Assembly: GCA_003640645.1 (NCBI GenBank)
Contig: QGHH01000033.1
Span: 1-55,438, forward strand
Length of the DNA stretch: 55,438 bases
Origin: Fredinandcohnia aciditolerans
GTDB taxonomy: Bacteria; Bacillota; Bacilli; Bacillales; Bacillaceae_L
Reading direction: 5' to 3'
In this document: positions 37,608-48,953 of the stretch, in pieces
Position numbering within the stretch: the first letter of the stretch is position 1
Layout: each line of letters opens with the position of its first letter
The notes under the pieces: model-generated
What the model saw: only the letters and a program-made list of their open reading frames with translations
Told to the model about the DNA's origin: nothing
Databases searched by the model: none
Position numbers and translations under genes: made by a program

Positions 37608-37637
37608 ATTATAACAATGATACAAAATACTTGTCAA
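37608..37637 (-). promoter_or_regulatory. veg promoter, distal
   Basis: Minus-strand TTGACA (37632-37637), 18 bp, TATAAT (37608-37613). Both hexamers are perfect. Tandem veg promoters are also known in B. subtilis. Confidence 0.85.
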
Positions 37638-37767
37638 TATATATTTTCCTACATTTTTCTTAGTGCACAACCGATAGTATGTTCAAAAGTGTAGCTAATA
37701 TGTATAAAAATCAAGTTTTCTTTCATCGACATATTTTTCAATTATTTTATATGTAATAAAATTCCAA

Positions 37768-37803
37768 AAAGGATCTCTAGCGTTACACGTTAGAGATCCC
37801 CTT
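37768..37803 (-). terminator. yabG terminator overlapping the stop codon
   Basis: Minus-strand hairpin GGATCTCTAACG / CGCTAGAGATCC followed by TTTTT. The yabG stop TAA lies inside the first arm, so the end of the reading frame forms part of the terminator. Confidence 0.88.
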
Positions 37804-38674
37804 CTTCTTCATCCACTAGTTTTTGGAAAGGCATACCCGTGCGTAATACACCCTTCGTTTCAATCCCTCCAAGGCCCTTTTCTCCTGTTAATGTATTTCG
37901 TAGAACATCCCATACATTAATTCTTTCATCAAATGGTGTAAAACAAATCTTTGCAACAATATATACAGGGTCTAGCGCATGTATATTGACTCTTGAAGGT
38001 GAACTTGCATAATTTGCACCCGCTCTTATCAAAGACTCGAAGTGGGACTGGCATGCACCTGCAAAAATAACAAGTTGATCTAAATGCGGAACTCGTTTTC
38101 TTGCCTGTCGAACCGTTTGAGCAAAATGGCGAGAATGCCGATATGCCTTTAGTTCAGTAACCTTTCCCTTCGACTTTGAAAATGCATCATGCCCAGTTAT
38201 CACAAGTATGTCAGGTCTATATTTATCAAGTAATTCATCAATCTTGTCTGGCATTTCCTTTTCATGACAGTGGACTCCATATACCGGAACACCTATCTTC
38301 TCATATAACGCTAGGCACTTTTTTAAGTAATTGGGGTCACCATCAATATGCAGGACTCTTCCTGGGATTTGAAAAAACTCTGTATCACTTGAATAACCAC
38401 CTGTCGCATGGTATTCATTTTTTTGCCTAATTAACTGATAATCTTGTCGAAAAAGGCGATAGGAATGATCGACTTTTTCTCGATCAGTCCGCTGTCTCTT
38501 CTGTCTCTCGTTCTCATCGACTAGAACTAAATCATCATATGGAGCATCTGCAATCAACCTTACATCTTCACCATATAAATAAACTGTTTGATCATGTGTA
38601 ATTTCTGTTACTTTAAACAAAAGGTCAAAGTGATATGATTTCCTTGCAACAATATCACCAACTTTTATTTCCAT
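37790..38674 (-). CDS. yabG: Sporulation-specific protease YabG
   Basis: Processes spore coat proteins late in sporulation in B. subtilis. It has about 294 residues with an N-terminal SH3-like KVGDIVARKSYHFDLLFKV segment. The conserved core has PDILVITGHDAF and FAGACQSHFESL, whose His and Cys are the likely catalytic pair of this cysteine-type protease. ATG 38674 (MEIKVGD) fits the family better than an ATG 15 nt upstream. A sigma-K-like promoter lies at 38727-38754. Confidence 0.94.
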   Translation of the reverse strand: MEIKVGDIVARKSYHFDLLFKVTEITHDQTVYLYGEDVRLIADAPYDDLVLVDENERQKRQRTDREKVDHSYRLFRQDYQLIRQKNEYHATGGYSSDTEFFQIPGRVLHIDGDPNYLKKCLALYEKIGVPVYGVHCHEKEMPDKIDELLDKYRPDILVITGHDAFSKSKGKVTELKAYRHSRHFAQTVRQARKRVPHLDQLVIFAGACQSHFESLIRAGANYASSPSRVNIHALDPVYIVAKICFTPFDERINVWDVLRNTLTGEKGLGGIETKGVLRTGMPFQKLVDEEEGDL

Positions 38675-38726
38675 CCTCAACCACTCCAACTTCGAGGTAA
38701 TTTGCGCTTATGAGATACCTACTGGT

Positions 38727-38754
38727 TAGCCTATGCAGAATAAGCAAAAGTGGT
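38727..38754 (-). promoter_or_regulatory. Sigma-K-like promoter for yabG
   Basis: Minus-strand CATAGGCTA (38727-38735) matches the sigma-K -10 CATAnnnTA exactly, with an AC (38753-38754) 17 bp upstream. yabG is a known sigma-K gene. The -35 is only two bases, so support comes mainly from the -10 and the gene identity. Confidence 0.6.
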
Positions 38755-38935
38755 GAGAGGAAAGAAAGTGGAAGAACCAACAATCTTAAAAAAAACAAAG
38801 GGCCTACAATTCAGTAGCGTATTCCGTTTTGGATTGCTAACAGTTTAATTATCTTATCCGCCCGCATTTGATTGCTAATGTCAAATAAATTTTAGTCAAA
38901 AAACTACCAGGAAATAAAGTCTGCTGACAATGGAA

Positions 38936-39757
38936 GGCAATTTCGGCTGGGTGGTGTGGTCGATGTTTGGGTATCTTCGGGCAACTGGGGGGCATGATCT
39001 GTGCAAGTGTGTCTGAAGTTGAGCAATCTTCGGACAGCCCAAGGCAATTTCGGCTGGGCTGTGTCTGAAGTCTAGGTATCTTCGGACTGCGCTAGGCCAT
39101 TTCGGCTGGGCTGTGTCCGAAGTTGAGCCATCTTCGGACTGCGCTAGGCAATTTTTGCTGGACTGTGTCTGAAGTCTAGGTATCTTCGGACAGCTCAAGG
39201 CCATTTCGGCTGGGCTGTGTCTGAAGTCTAGGCACCTCCGGACAACACAAGGCAATTTCGGCTGAGCTGTGTCTGAAGTTTTGGTATCTTTGGACTGCTC
39301 AAGGCCATTTCGGCTGGGCTGTGTCTGAAGTCTAGGCATCTTCGGACAACGCTAGGCCATTTCGGCTGGGCTGTGTCTGAAGTCTAGGTATCTTCGGACA
39401 GCTCAAGGCCATTTCGGCTGGGCTGTGTCTGAAGTTGAGCCATCTTCGGACAACGCTAGGCAATTTCGGCTGGGCTGTGTCCGAAGTCTAGGCATCTTCG
39501 GACAACGCTAGGCAATTTCAGCTGGGCTGTGTCTGAAGTTTTGGCATCTTCGGACAACACTAGGCAATTTTTGCTGGGCTGTGTCTGAAGTCTAGGTATC
39601 TTCGGACAGCTCAAGGCAATTTCGGCTGGGCTGTGTCTGAAGTCTAGGTATCTTCGGACTGCGCTAGGCCATTTCGGCTGGGCTGTGTCTGAAGTCTAGG
39701 CATCTTCGGACACCACAAGGCAATTTCTGCGCAGGTGTGTCCGAAGTTAAGTAATTC
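38936..39757. repeat. Tandem array of a 52-bp dyad repeat, about 15 units
   Basis: Successive units start at 39011 and every 52 bp to 39739, with no insertion or deletion. A decayed unit starts at 38959 and a fragment at 38936. Each unit carries GTCTGAAG - 8 to 9 variable bases - CTTCGGAC, an inverted repeat, then a variable linker and CATTTCGGCTGGGCTGT. GC content is far above the flanks. It lies between yabG and ksgA. 52 is not a multiple of 3, so the open frames through it are by-products. Confidence 0.96.
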
Positions 39758-39806
39758 CTTTTAATTAAAAGGTTTTGCCGTACTTCAGCAGCAACTGTTG
39801 GTTCTC

Positions 39807-39855
39807 AAAAAAAATTAAAGCGTGAATTCGTATGTGAATTCACGCTTTAATTTTA
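39807..39855 (-). terminator. ksgA terminator
   Basis: Very long minus-strand hairpin AAATTAAAGCGTGAATTC / GAATTCACGCTTTAATTT (loop ACATAC) followed by a T run. It is almost symmetrical and may work in both directions. It insulates ksgA from the 52-bp array. Confidence 0.92.
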
Positions 39856-39896
39856 TTCTAATTTACTGTTTTGCTCGTTGAATCGGAATTCGTTAA

Positions 39897-41346
<1,450 letters not shown>

Positions 41347-41436
41347 TTTTATTGAAACCTTTCTCGATTTATTTCGTCTAACATTATAGATACAAATATT
41401 ACATAATTATAACAAAAAAGACATAGACATAAAAAG

Positions 41437-41556
41437 AAGTGTTCCAGTGCCTTGATCAGCCCCGACAAGCACAAGACGAGTCAGCGAGAAGGTTGCTCTT
41501 TGACCATCTTGATGGATTGGCTTGTGACCTGAGGGGCTAGGCACTGGAACCGGACA
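41437..41556 (-). repeat. Dispersed repeat family C, copy 3
   Basis: Best-formed copy: outer arms GTTCCAGTGCC (41441-41451) and GGCACTGGAAC (41540-41550) are perfect, then AGCCCC / GGGGCT and CACAAG / CTTGTG, with a central hairpin. GACATAAAAA occurs on both sides (41425-41434 and about 41553-41562), which could be a target duplication. It lies between yabE and rnmV. Confidence 0.88.
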
Positions 41557-41557
41557 T

Positions 41558-41585
41558 AAAAAAACAGAGGAATATTCCTCTGTTC
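41558..41585 (-). terminator. yabE terminator
   Basis: Minus-strand palindrome AACAGAGGAAT / ATTCCTCTGTT followed by seven T, directly after yabE. Confidence 0.92.
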
Positions 41586-41593
41586 AATGCAAG

Positions 41594-42790
41594 TTAATTT
41601 AGTATTTGAATTTTTACCTTTCGTTGACCCCAACGAAAAGCTTGAGATTTTTCCGAGAAAAAGACATCAATCTTATAACCTTTAATATCAGTTCCCTTGT
41701 CAGCAGCTACTGCATAGCCATATCCTTCTACATACACTTTTGTACCTAGAGGAATGACACTAGGGTCAACCGCAATAACCTTGACATTTGGATTTGAACG
41801 AAGGTTAATTCCTGTGGCAGTTGTTCCTGAGCAACCACTACAATACGCTGTATACGCTGTAGATGAAACATAGAATTCTTTTGAAACATTACTTTTACCA
41901 CGGGAAACCTGTTGAACAATTTCACGTGTACCGACAGCTACTACTTTATCCTTACTATCTTGTAAGGTTTCTGTTTTGACAAGATCTCTTGAAACTTCTT
42001 TTCCATTTTCAAGAACGACTTCGTAGTGTTTTGCAACCTTACCATCTTGGCCAGGATTTACAACCTTTTGCTTGCCCTTATCGAGGCTGTTGTCTTTTTT
42101 CTTAACAACCGCAAAGGCAACTGATTCTTCCACTACATCGGTGACTTTTTCTACTCGTACGACATTGACGACACTATTTGCTGTAATCTGTGCTTCCATT
42201 CCTGGTTCTACTCGATCCAATTCATTTAGTGTAACATTTTGACCTTTTAAAAAGTCAGCGACAGTAGTCGAAGTGGACCACACTTTTGATTCTGTACCGC
42301 CGTCATTTAAAGTGAGTTGAAATGCTTTTTCAACTTCCACTTTCATATCTTCTTTTAACTTTGTATCTAAACTTGGATTGACTTTATCGTGTTCTGTTAT
42401 TTCTACCTTAGTGTCTTTGAAAAGATCTCCCACGGTTTTGACTGTTGTCCAGACCTTTTGTGGTTGGTTATCAACTACAAGCTCAACCGGAATAGCCTCT
42501 TGCCATGTCACTTTCAAATTGTCCTTGATTGCCGTATCCATTGAAGGTGAAAGCTCGTCATGTTTCGAGACATCTATCTCTAAATCTTGTAGAACTTCTG
42601 CAACCGTGTTTGCGTGCGTCCTTATAACTTGCTCATTTCCATTTAATGATAGTGTAACTGTATCCTTTGTAGTTTCATATGTAGCATAACCTGTGCCGGC
42701 ACCTACTAAGACTATAAAACTACTTATCGAGACTATTAATCTCTTTCTGTGCTTTGACTCGGAAAACAGTTTTTTCATGTTTTTAAGCAA
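41594..42790 (-). CDS. yabE: Secreted cell-wall protein YabE (DUF348-G5-3D)
   Basis: 398 residues related to resuscitation-promoting factors. A basic start and signal segment (about 16-36) are followed by three DUF348 ubiquitin-like repeats (about 40-215) and a G5 domain (about 225-295). The C-terminal 3D catalytic domain has STAYTAYCSGCSG, VIPLGTKVYVEG, and the Asp motif DKGTDIKGYKIDVFF. It is probably a lytic transglycosylase-like wall enzyme. TTG 42790 with GGAGG 11 nt upstream is the likely start. A consensus promoter precedes it. Confidence 0.92.
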   Translation of the reverse strand: MLKNMKKLFSESKHRKRLIVSISSFIVLVGAGTGYATYETTKDTVTLSLNGNEQVIRTHANTVAEVLQDLEIDVSKHDELSPSMDTAIKDNLKVTWQEAIPVELVVDNQPQKVWTTVKTVGDLFKDTKVEITEHDKVNPSLDTKLKEDMKVEVEKAFQLTLNDGGTESKVWSTSTTVADFLKGQNVTLNELDRVEPGMEAQITANSVVNVVRVEKVTDVVEESVAFAVVKKKDNSLDKGKQKVVNPGQDGKVAKHYEVVLENGKEVSRDLVKTETLQDSKDKVVAVGTREIVQQVSRGKSNVSKEFYVSSTAYTAYCSGCSGTTATGINLRSNPNVKVIAVDPSVIPLGTKVYVEGYGYAVAADKGTDIKGYKIDVFFSEKSQAFRWGQRKVKIQILN

Positions 42791-42817
42791 ATGAAAAACG
42801 CCTCCTTCTCTCAGTGG

Positions 42818-42846
42818 ATTATATAAAGGATATTATATTCTGTCAA
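42818..42846 (-). promoter_or_regulatory. yabE promoter
   Basis: Minus-strand TTGACA (42841-42846), 17 bp, TATAAT (42818-42823): a perfect sigma-A consensus with optimal spacing, 28 nt upstream of the yabE start. Confidence 0.9.
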
Positions 42847-43014
42847 CCCCACCCCTTTTTTCATTCACCGTACTAAATATTATGCAAGAAGAATTTTTAA
42901 AAAGGAAGAATTAGTTGTCGACAAAGATATATATGAGACAAAGGAGACATGTAGAACTTTTTCTAATTAACTTATTGTTGGACAAGCTATCCTATTTTTT
43001 GACAAAATTTGCTA

Positions 43015-43782
43015 TCATTTTATGCCGAAAAATCGCTTCGCATTGTCGGATGTTATTTGGGCAATTTCCTCAAAAGTAACCCCTTTTAGTTCCGCAATTT
43101 GCTCTGCTACATATTTCACATAGCTTGGTTCATTTCGTTTTCCTCGAAAAGGATGTGGTGTTAAATAAGGACAATCCGTTTCAATTAATAGACGATCTAA
43201 TGGAATTTCAGTTGCTACCTCTTTTGGTTTTTTTGCATTTTTAAAGGTAACTGGCCCACCAAATGAAATATAAAAGTTCATATCCATACATTGTTTTGCG
43301 ACTTCAACACTACCAGTAAAACAGTGCATGATGCCGCCGACCTCACTTGCTTTCTCTTCTTCCAGGATTTCAATAATGTCGGCAGTTGCCTCTCGATTAT
43401 GAATAATAATGGGTAGTTTTACCTTCTTTGCTAGTGCAATTTGCTTACGAAAGACTTCCTTTTGAATTTCTTTTGGGGACTTGTCCCAATAGTAATCAAG
43501 ACCCATTTCACCTAACGCTACGACCTTTGGATGGGAACAAAGTTCCTCAATCCATTTGAGATCTTCATCTGTCATATCAATTGCATCCACTGGGTGCCAC
43601 CCAACTGTCGCGTAAATAAACTCATAAGTATCCGCTAATTCTATCGCTCTTGTAATCGTTTCACGGTCAAACCCAACAACTACAATGATTTCAACACCTT
43701 CACTTTGTGCTCTTTCAATTACTTCTTTTAAATCTTCTTGATACTGTATCGCATTTAAATGAGCATGTGTATCAATTAACAT
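43015..43782 (-). CDS. tatD: TatD family metal-dependent hydrolase
   Basis: A 255-residue TIM-barrel hydrolase (YabD in B. subtilis) probably acting as a DNase in repair. Metal ligands are visible: DTHAHLN at the start, ALGEMGLDYYW near 92-102, PIIIHNREA, GIMHCFTGS and IETDCPYL. It follows metS after a terminator. The exact substrate is not established for this subgroup. Confidence 0.94.
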   Translation of the reverse strand: MLIDTHAHLNAIQYQEDLKEVIERAQSEGVEIIVVVGFDRETITRAIELADTYEFIYATVGWHPVDAIDMTDEDLKWIEELCSHPKVVALGEMGLDYYWDKSPKEIQKEVFRKQIALAKKVKLPIIIHNREATADIIEILEEEKASEVGGIMHCFTGSVEVAKQCMDMNFYISFGGPVTFKNAKKPKEVATEIPLDRLLIETDCPYLTPHPFRGKRNEPSYVKYVAEQIAELKGVTFEEIAQITSDNAKRFFGIK

Positions 43783-43807
43783 AAATAAAACTCCTTTTTC
43801 AATATGT

Positions 43808-43837
43808 AAAAAGGACAGAAGTTATCTGTCCCTTTTG
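43808..43837 (-). terminator. metS terminator
   Basis: Minus-strand hairpin AAAGGGACAGA / TCTGTCCTTTTT around a short loop, overlapping the end of metS and 25 nt ahead of tatD. Confidence 0.85.
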
Positions 43838-45829
<1,992 letters not shown>

Positions 45830-45870
45830 TCATCTATTCCTATTATATCTTCAAAATATACCTAAAGCAC

Positions 45871-45905
45871 GAGAAAAGCGCAAGCGCCTGTAGCCCCTGC
45901 CCCTT
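45871..45905. repeat. Short remnant resembling family C
   Basis: AGAAAAGCGCAAGCGCCTG followed by TAGCCCCTGCC resembles the outer part of family C elements in which GCGCC and AGCCCC occur in this order. The rest is missing. It lies in the metS-abrB gap. Confidence 0.45.
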
Positions 45906-45970
45906 GAAGAAAAAGAAATGCCAAATTTCCGTATCTAAATAGAATATGTAAGCGAATGAAATAGGAAACG

Positions 45971-46040
45971 TTTCGACAAATATGAAATAGAATCTTTTTT
46001 CGACAAAAACAACGTGAATTTTGTCGAATTTAGTCGAATT
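45971..46040. promoter_or_regulatory. Cluster of Spo0A-box-like sites in the metS-abrB gap
   Basis: TTTCGACAAA at 45971-45980 and TTTCGACAAAA at 45998-46008 (both minus-oriented 0A boxes), TTTTGTCGAA at 46019-46028, and AGTCGAATT at 46032-46040. The core TGTCGAA is perfect in three of the four. The rest of the 45788-46292 gap holds the family C remnant, the abrB promoter and AT-rich sequence without a gene. Confidence 0.7.
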
Positions 46041-46186
46041 GAATTACCATTTTTCCCTTTATTATAGTACAGTATTTATTCTTAATAAAGTAGATTAATA
46101 AGATTGGCATTTCAAAAAAGGCTTGATGTTATAGGACACATGTACCATTATTATACATATTTTAAAAGAATTGTAGTTAAAAGTGA

Positions 46187-46215
46187 TTGACGTTAAATGG
46201 AAATCTTGATATCAT
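46187..46215 (+). promoter_or_regulatory. abrB promoter
   Basis: Plus-strand TTGACG (46187-46192), 17 bp, TATCAT (46210-46215), predicting a start near 46222 and a 70-nt leader. Confidence 0.72.
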
Positions 46216-46229
46216 TATCTAGAAATCAA

Positions 46230-46240
46230 TTTGTCGAAAA
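46230..46240 (+). promoter_or_regulatory. Spo0A box just downstream of the abrB start site
   Basis: TTTGTCGAAAA has a perfect TGTCGAA core and falls about 8-18 nt after the predicted abrB transcription start. In B. subtilis Spo0A represses abrB from sites in this position. Confidence 0.8.
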
Positions 46241-46292
46241 TTGACGATATAGAGAGATAAATAAATAAAAATATTGAGAGGAGAAAAAAGAA

Positions 46293-46577
46293 ATGAAATC
46301 TACAGGTATTGTTCGTAAAGTTGATGAATTAGGTCGTGTGGTTATTCCTATCGAGCTTCGTCGTACATTAGACATCGCAGAAAAAGATGCGTTAGAAATT
46401 TATGTTGACGATGACAGAATTATCTTAAAGAAATACAAGCCAAATATGACTTGTCAAGTAACTGGTGAAATTTCAGATGATAATTTTACACTTGCTAATG
46501 GCAAGATTGTTCTTAGCCGTGAAGGTGCCGAACAAATTCTTAAAGAGCTTCAAAACAATCTAACAGTTGTAAAATAA
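46293..46577 (+). CDS. abrB: Transition-state regulator AbrB
   Basis: Global repressor of post-exponential genes. It has 94 residues: the N-terminal swapped-hairpin DNA-binding domain (MKSTGIVRKVDELGRVVIPI, about 1-50) and the C-terminal multimerisation domain with its single Cys in NMTCQVTG. It is the only protein gene on the plus strand, divergent from metS and convergent with rsmI, exactly as in B. subtilis. GAGAGGAG precedes the ATG. Confidence 0.98.
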   Translation: MKSTGIVRKVDELGRVVIPIELRRTLDIAEKDALEIYVDDDRIILKKYKPNMTCQVTGEISDDNFTLANGKIVLSREGAEQILKELQNNLTVVK

Positions 46578-46590
46578 TAAATGATAGATG

Positions 46591-46619
46591 AAAAGCTTCT
46601 CGGATTGAGAAGCTTTTTC
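46591..46619. terminator. Bidirectional terminator between abrB and rsmI
   Basis: AAAAGCTTCTC / GAGAAGCTTTTT with loop GGATT. It is symmetrical with A and T tracts on both sides, placed between the two convergent genes. Confidence 0.92.
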
Positions 46620-46624
46620 CTATT

Positions 46625-47500
46625 CTATAAACCATGGTATTCTTGATAAATTTCTCTCTTTTGCTGATTTCGGTCTTTTGCAACTTGTTTAATTGCTTCT
46701 TTCGTTGTCATTGACTCAGTCTCAACATAATGATTGACATGATGTTCGACTGATAGCTCTTTCCACCAAGCCTCCAAAGCCTCTTCTTCACCTTGCTGTG
46801 CTCCTTCTACAACAAGACAAAACTCACCGCGAACGGTATCCTCTTCTGACCAGGTAAGAATTTCATCTAAATCTCCACGAATAAACTCCTCAAATTTCTT
46901 GGTTAATTCACGAGAAACTGTTACTTTACGATTTCCAAGTATCTCCCTCATAATCTTTAGTGTTTCTTTTAATCGATGTGGAGCTTCATAAAAGAGCAGT
47001 GTCGCTTGGATATGTACGATACTCTCCAGCTGCTTTCGTTTCATCTTCTTATTACGGTCTAAAAAACCATAAAAATAAAAGGGTTGTGTACCAAGTCCCG
47101 AGGCTATCAATGATGTTAATGCTGCGTTTGCACCAGGTAAAGGAACGACATACATCTTCTCCTTAACGGCTTCAACTACTAGTTCATAGCCCGGGTCAGA
47201 AATTGTCGGCATCCCGGCATCACTTACAATTGCCACATCTTTGCCATCGCGCAAGAAGGAAAGAATCTTTTCACCACTCACCTTTTTATTATGTTCATGA
47301 TAACTGATAACTGGTGTTTCAATCTCAAAGTGATTGCAAAGTTTTCTTGTTTGCCTTGTATCCTCTGCCGCAATAACTGCTGATTCTTTCAACGTTTTAA
47401 TCGCCCGAAAAGTCATATCTTCCAAGTTCCCAATCGGGGTCGGAACGAGATATAAAGTTCCATATTCATAATTTGGTTGAAAGCTCTTTTGCTGCCACAT
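46625..47500 (-). CDS. rsmI: 16S rRNA (cytidine1402-2'-O)-methyltransferase
   Basis: A 291-residue SAM enzyme of the tetrapyrrole-methylase fold (YabC in B. subtilis). [18 protein letters not shown] is near the start, then [24 protein letters not shown] and [18 protein letters not shown] 47500 has GGGGAG upstream; longer in-frame starts run into yazA. It overlaps yazA by about 35 nt. Confidence 0.95.
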   Translation of the reverse strand: MWQQKSFQPNYEYGTLYLVPTPIGNLEDMTFRAIKTLKESAVIAAEDTRQTRKLCNHFEIETPVISYHEHNKKVSGEKILSFLRDGKDVAIVSDAGMPTISDPGYELVVEAVKEKMYVVPLPGANAALTSLIASGLGTQPFYFYGFLDRNKKMKRKQLESIVHIQATLLFYEAPHRLKETLKIMREILGNRKVTVSRELTKKFEEFIRGDLDEILTWSEEDTVRGEFCLVVEGAQQGEEEALEAWWKELSVEHHVNHYVETESMTTKEAIKQVAKDRNQQKREIYQEYHGL

Positions 47501-47765
47501 ATCGCTCCCCACTTTCCATTGCAAGCAACCGTTCTTTCTCAGGCCGCTTCAGTCGCTTAAATCTATATTCTGCACGCATTGCTTCTTCCTTCGTTTCAAA
47601 TTCCTGAGAAAATAATAGGGTAATGGGACCTCTTCCTCTTGTATATTTGGCCCCTTTACCTTCGTTGTGCTTTTTTAAACGTTCCTCAACATCAGTTGTA
47701 TAACCTGCATAGAAGCTTCCATCCTTGCACTCGACGACATAGAAATAATGATTATTCGTCCCCAT
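47466..47765 (-). CDS. yazA: GIY-YIG domain protein (YazA)
   Basis: A 99-residue protein that is one GIY-YIG nuclease-like domain ([20 protein letters not shown] at 8-27, then [17 protein letters not shown]). It belongs to the UPF0213 family; related proteins act on branched or single-stranded DNA but the function here is unproven. It overlaps trmN6 upstream by 14 nt and rsmI downstream, so the three are translated together. Confidence 0.93.
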   Translation of the reverse strand: MGTNNHYFYVVECKDGSFYAGYTTDVEERLKKHNEGKGAKYTRGRGPITLLFSQEFETKEEAMRAEYRFKRLKRPEKERLLAMESGERYVAAKELSTKL

Positions 47766-48495
47766 AGAGAATCTTCCTTATCTCTTTTGTATACTCATTC
47801 TGTTCATCATATACATATAGAGGCGGTAAAATTTTCAGGTCTGCTTTTCCGAACTTGATCCCTTCAACCAAGATCGTATTTGCTTCTTTACCAAGTCTCG
47901 GATAAACAAATTGCAAGCGCTTTGGCTCAATTCGGTATTGTCTCATTAAGGTGAGAATATCCATTAATCTACCTGGTCGATGGACGAACGCAACCTTACC
48001 TCCTTGCTTAACCAATTCGCTACTAACACGAACGACATCCTCTAATGTGCAATAAATTTCATGGCGAGCAATCTTAAGGTATTCATTTTGATTCATTTCA
48101 TCCGCCTTTGGTGTTGGAAAATAAGGCGGGTTGCAGGTTACCACATCGAACTTACCACGACCTAGCTGATCAGGCATGTCCTTTATGTCACCGTGAATAA
48201 CCGATAGTTGAGTAGAAAGCTCATTGTATTCCATATTTCTTTTGGCCATGTCAAATATACGCTCTTGAATTTCAACACCTGTAATTTCTGCTTTTGATCG
48301 TCTACTGAGAAGTAGTGGAATAACTCCATTGCCTGTACATAAATCAATGATTTTTCCTTTTTGAATTGGAACATACGCAAATCGCGCCAGAAGTACCGTA
48401 TCCAATGAAAAAGCAAATACAGAAGGGCTTTGGATGATTCTCAAGTTTTCCGCTAATAAATGATCTAAGCGCTCATCGTCATATAATTGAACCAT
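47752..48495 (-). CDS. trmN6: tRNA (adenine37-N6)-methyltransferase-like protein (YabB)
   Basis: A 247-residue SAM-dependent methyltransferase. Motif I is [15 protein letters not shown] near 49-63 and the N6-adenine signature NPPYF follows near 120. It is related to TrmN6/YfiC, which methylate A37 of tRNA-Val. [13 protein letters not shown] near 28-40 is typical of the family. The substrate is inferred by homology only. Confidence 0.9.
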   Translation of the reverse strand: MVQLYDDERLDHLLAENLRIIQSPSVFAFSLDTVLLARFAYVPIQKGKIIDLCTGNGVIPLLLSRRSKAEITGVEIQERIFDMAKRNMEYNELSTQLSVIHGDIKDMPDQLGRGKFDVVTCNPPYFPTPKADEMNQNEYLKIARHEIYCTLEDVVRVSSELVKQGGKVAFVHRPGRLMDILTLMRQYRIEPKRLQFVYPRLGKEANTILVEGIKFGKADLKILPPLYVYDEQNEYTKEIRKILYGDE

Positions 48496-48557
48496 TGCAT
48501 TCTGTTTCCTTCCCTATGATTATCTATCTAATATTATAAACGTATTGTTTAAAAATG

Positions 48558-48587
48558 AAAAAGCCCTCTCCTATTTAGGAAAGGACC
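48558..48587 (-). terminator. yabA terminator
   Basis: Minus-strand GTCCTTTCCT / AGGAGAGGGC (two G-T pairs, loop AAAT) followed by TTTTT, at the yabA stop. Confidence 0.85.
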
Positions 48588-48940
48588 TACTTCTTATTTA
48601 AAAAGGAGAGACAAAATAAACAGTCACCCTCAGTACGGACACTTCCATAATGAACATTACAAATATGGAAACCTTCCTGATAAAGTCTTGCTAAGTTATC
48701 ATATCCCTCACCAATATCAACCTGCTTTGCTTCTTGTAAAGCTTTGTCAGCTTTTTCTTCTTTTTTCTTTGAAATGGATTGATCAAGTCGACGACGTAAA
48801 AGATCATTCTCCATTTTTAAATTATGATTCTCTTCAAGTAATTGCCCAAGATGTTCTTTCAATTCTCCTAGTTGAGTATACAGATTACCAATTTGTTTCT
48901 CCATACTACTAACAGATTCAAAAATATCTTTTTTGTCCAC
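48587..48940 (-). CDS. yabA: Replication initiation control protein YabA
   Basis: Binds DnaN and DnaA and limits over-initiation in B. subtilis. The N-terminal half is a leucine-heptad coiled coil (tetramerisation), then a linker. The C-terminal zinc domain is [17 protein letters not shown]. About 117 residues from GTG 48940, chosen because GAGGTGG is 5 nt upstream and the family starts with DKK; the ATG 9 nt earlier sits on the ribosome-binding site. Confidence 0.93.
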   Translation of the reverse strand: MDKKDIFESVSSMEKQIGNLYTQLGELKEHLGQLLEENHNLKMENDLLRRRLDQSISKKKEEKADKALQEAKQVDIGEGYDNLARLYQEGFHICNVHYGSVRTEGDCLFCLSFLNKK

Positions 48941-48953
48941 GCATTCCACCTCG

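Noticed and set aside
38896-39339. 147-codon open frame on the minus strand through the 52-bp array
   Set aside because: The repeat length is not divisible by three and the frame simply cycles through all three readings of the repeat. There is no ribosome-binding site or conserved domain. The composition (Gln, Ser, Thr, Pro, Arg) is that of the repeat, not of a protein.
38936-39757. CRISPR array
   Set aside because: There is no split between an invariant repeat and unique spacers. The variable positions come from a small set of alleles, spacer-sized unique segments are absent, and no cas genes are nearby.
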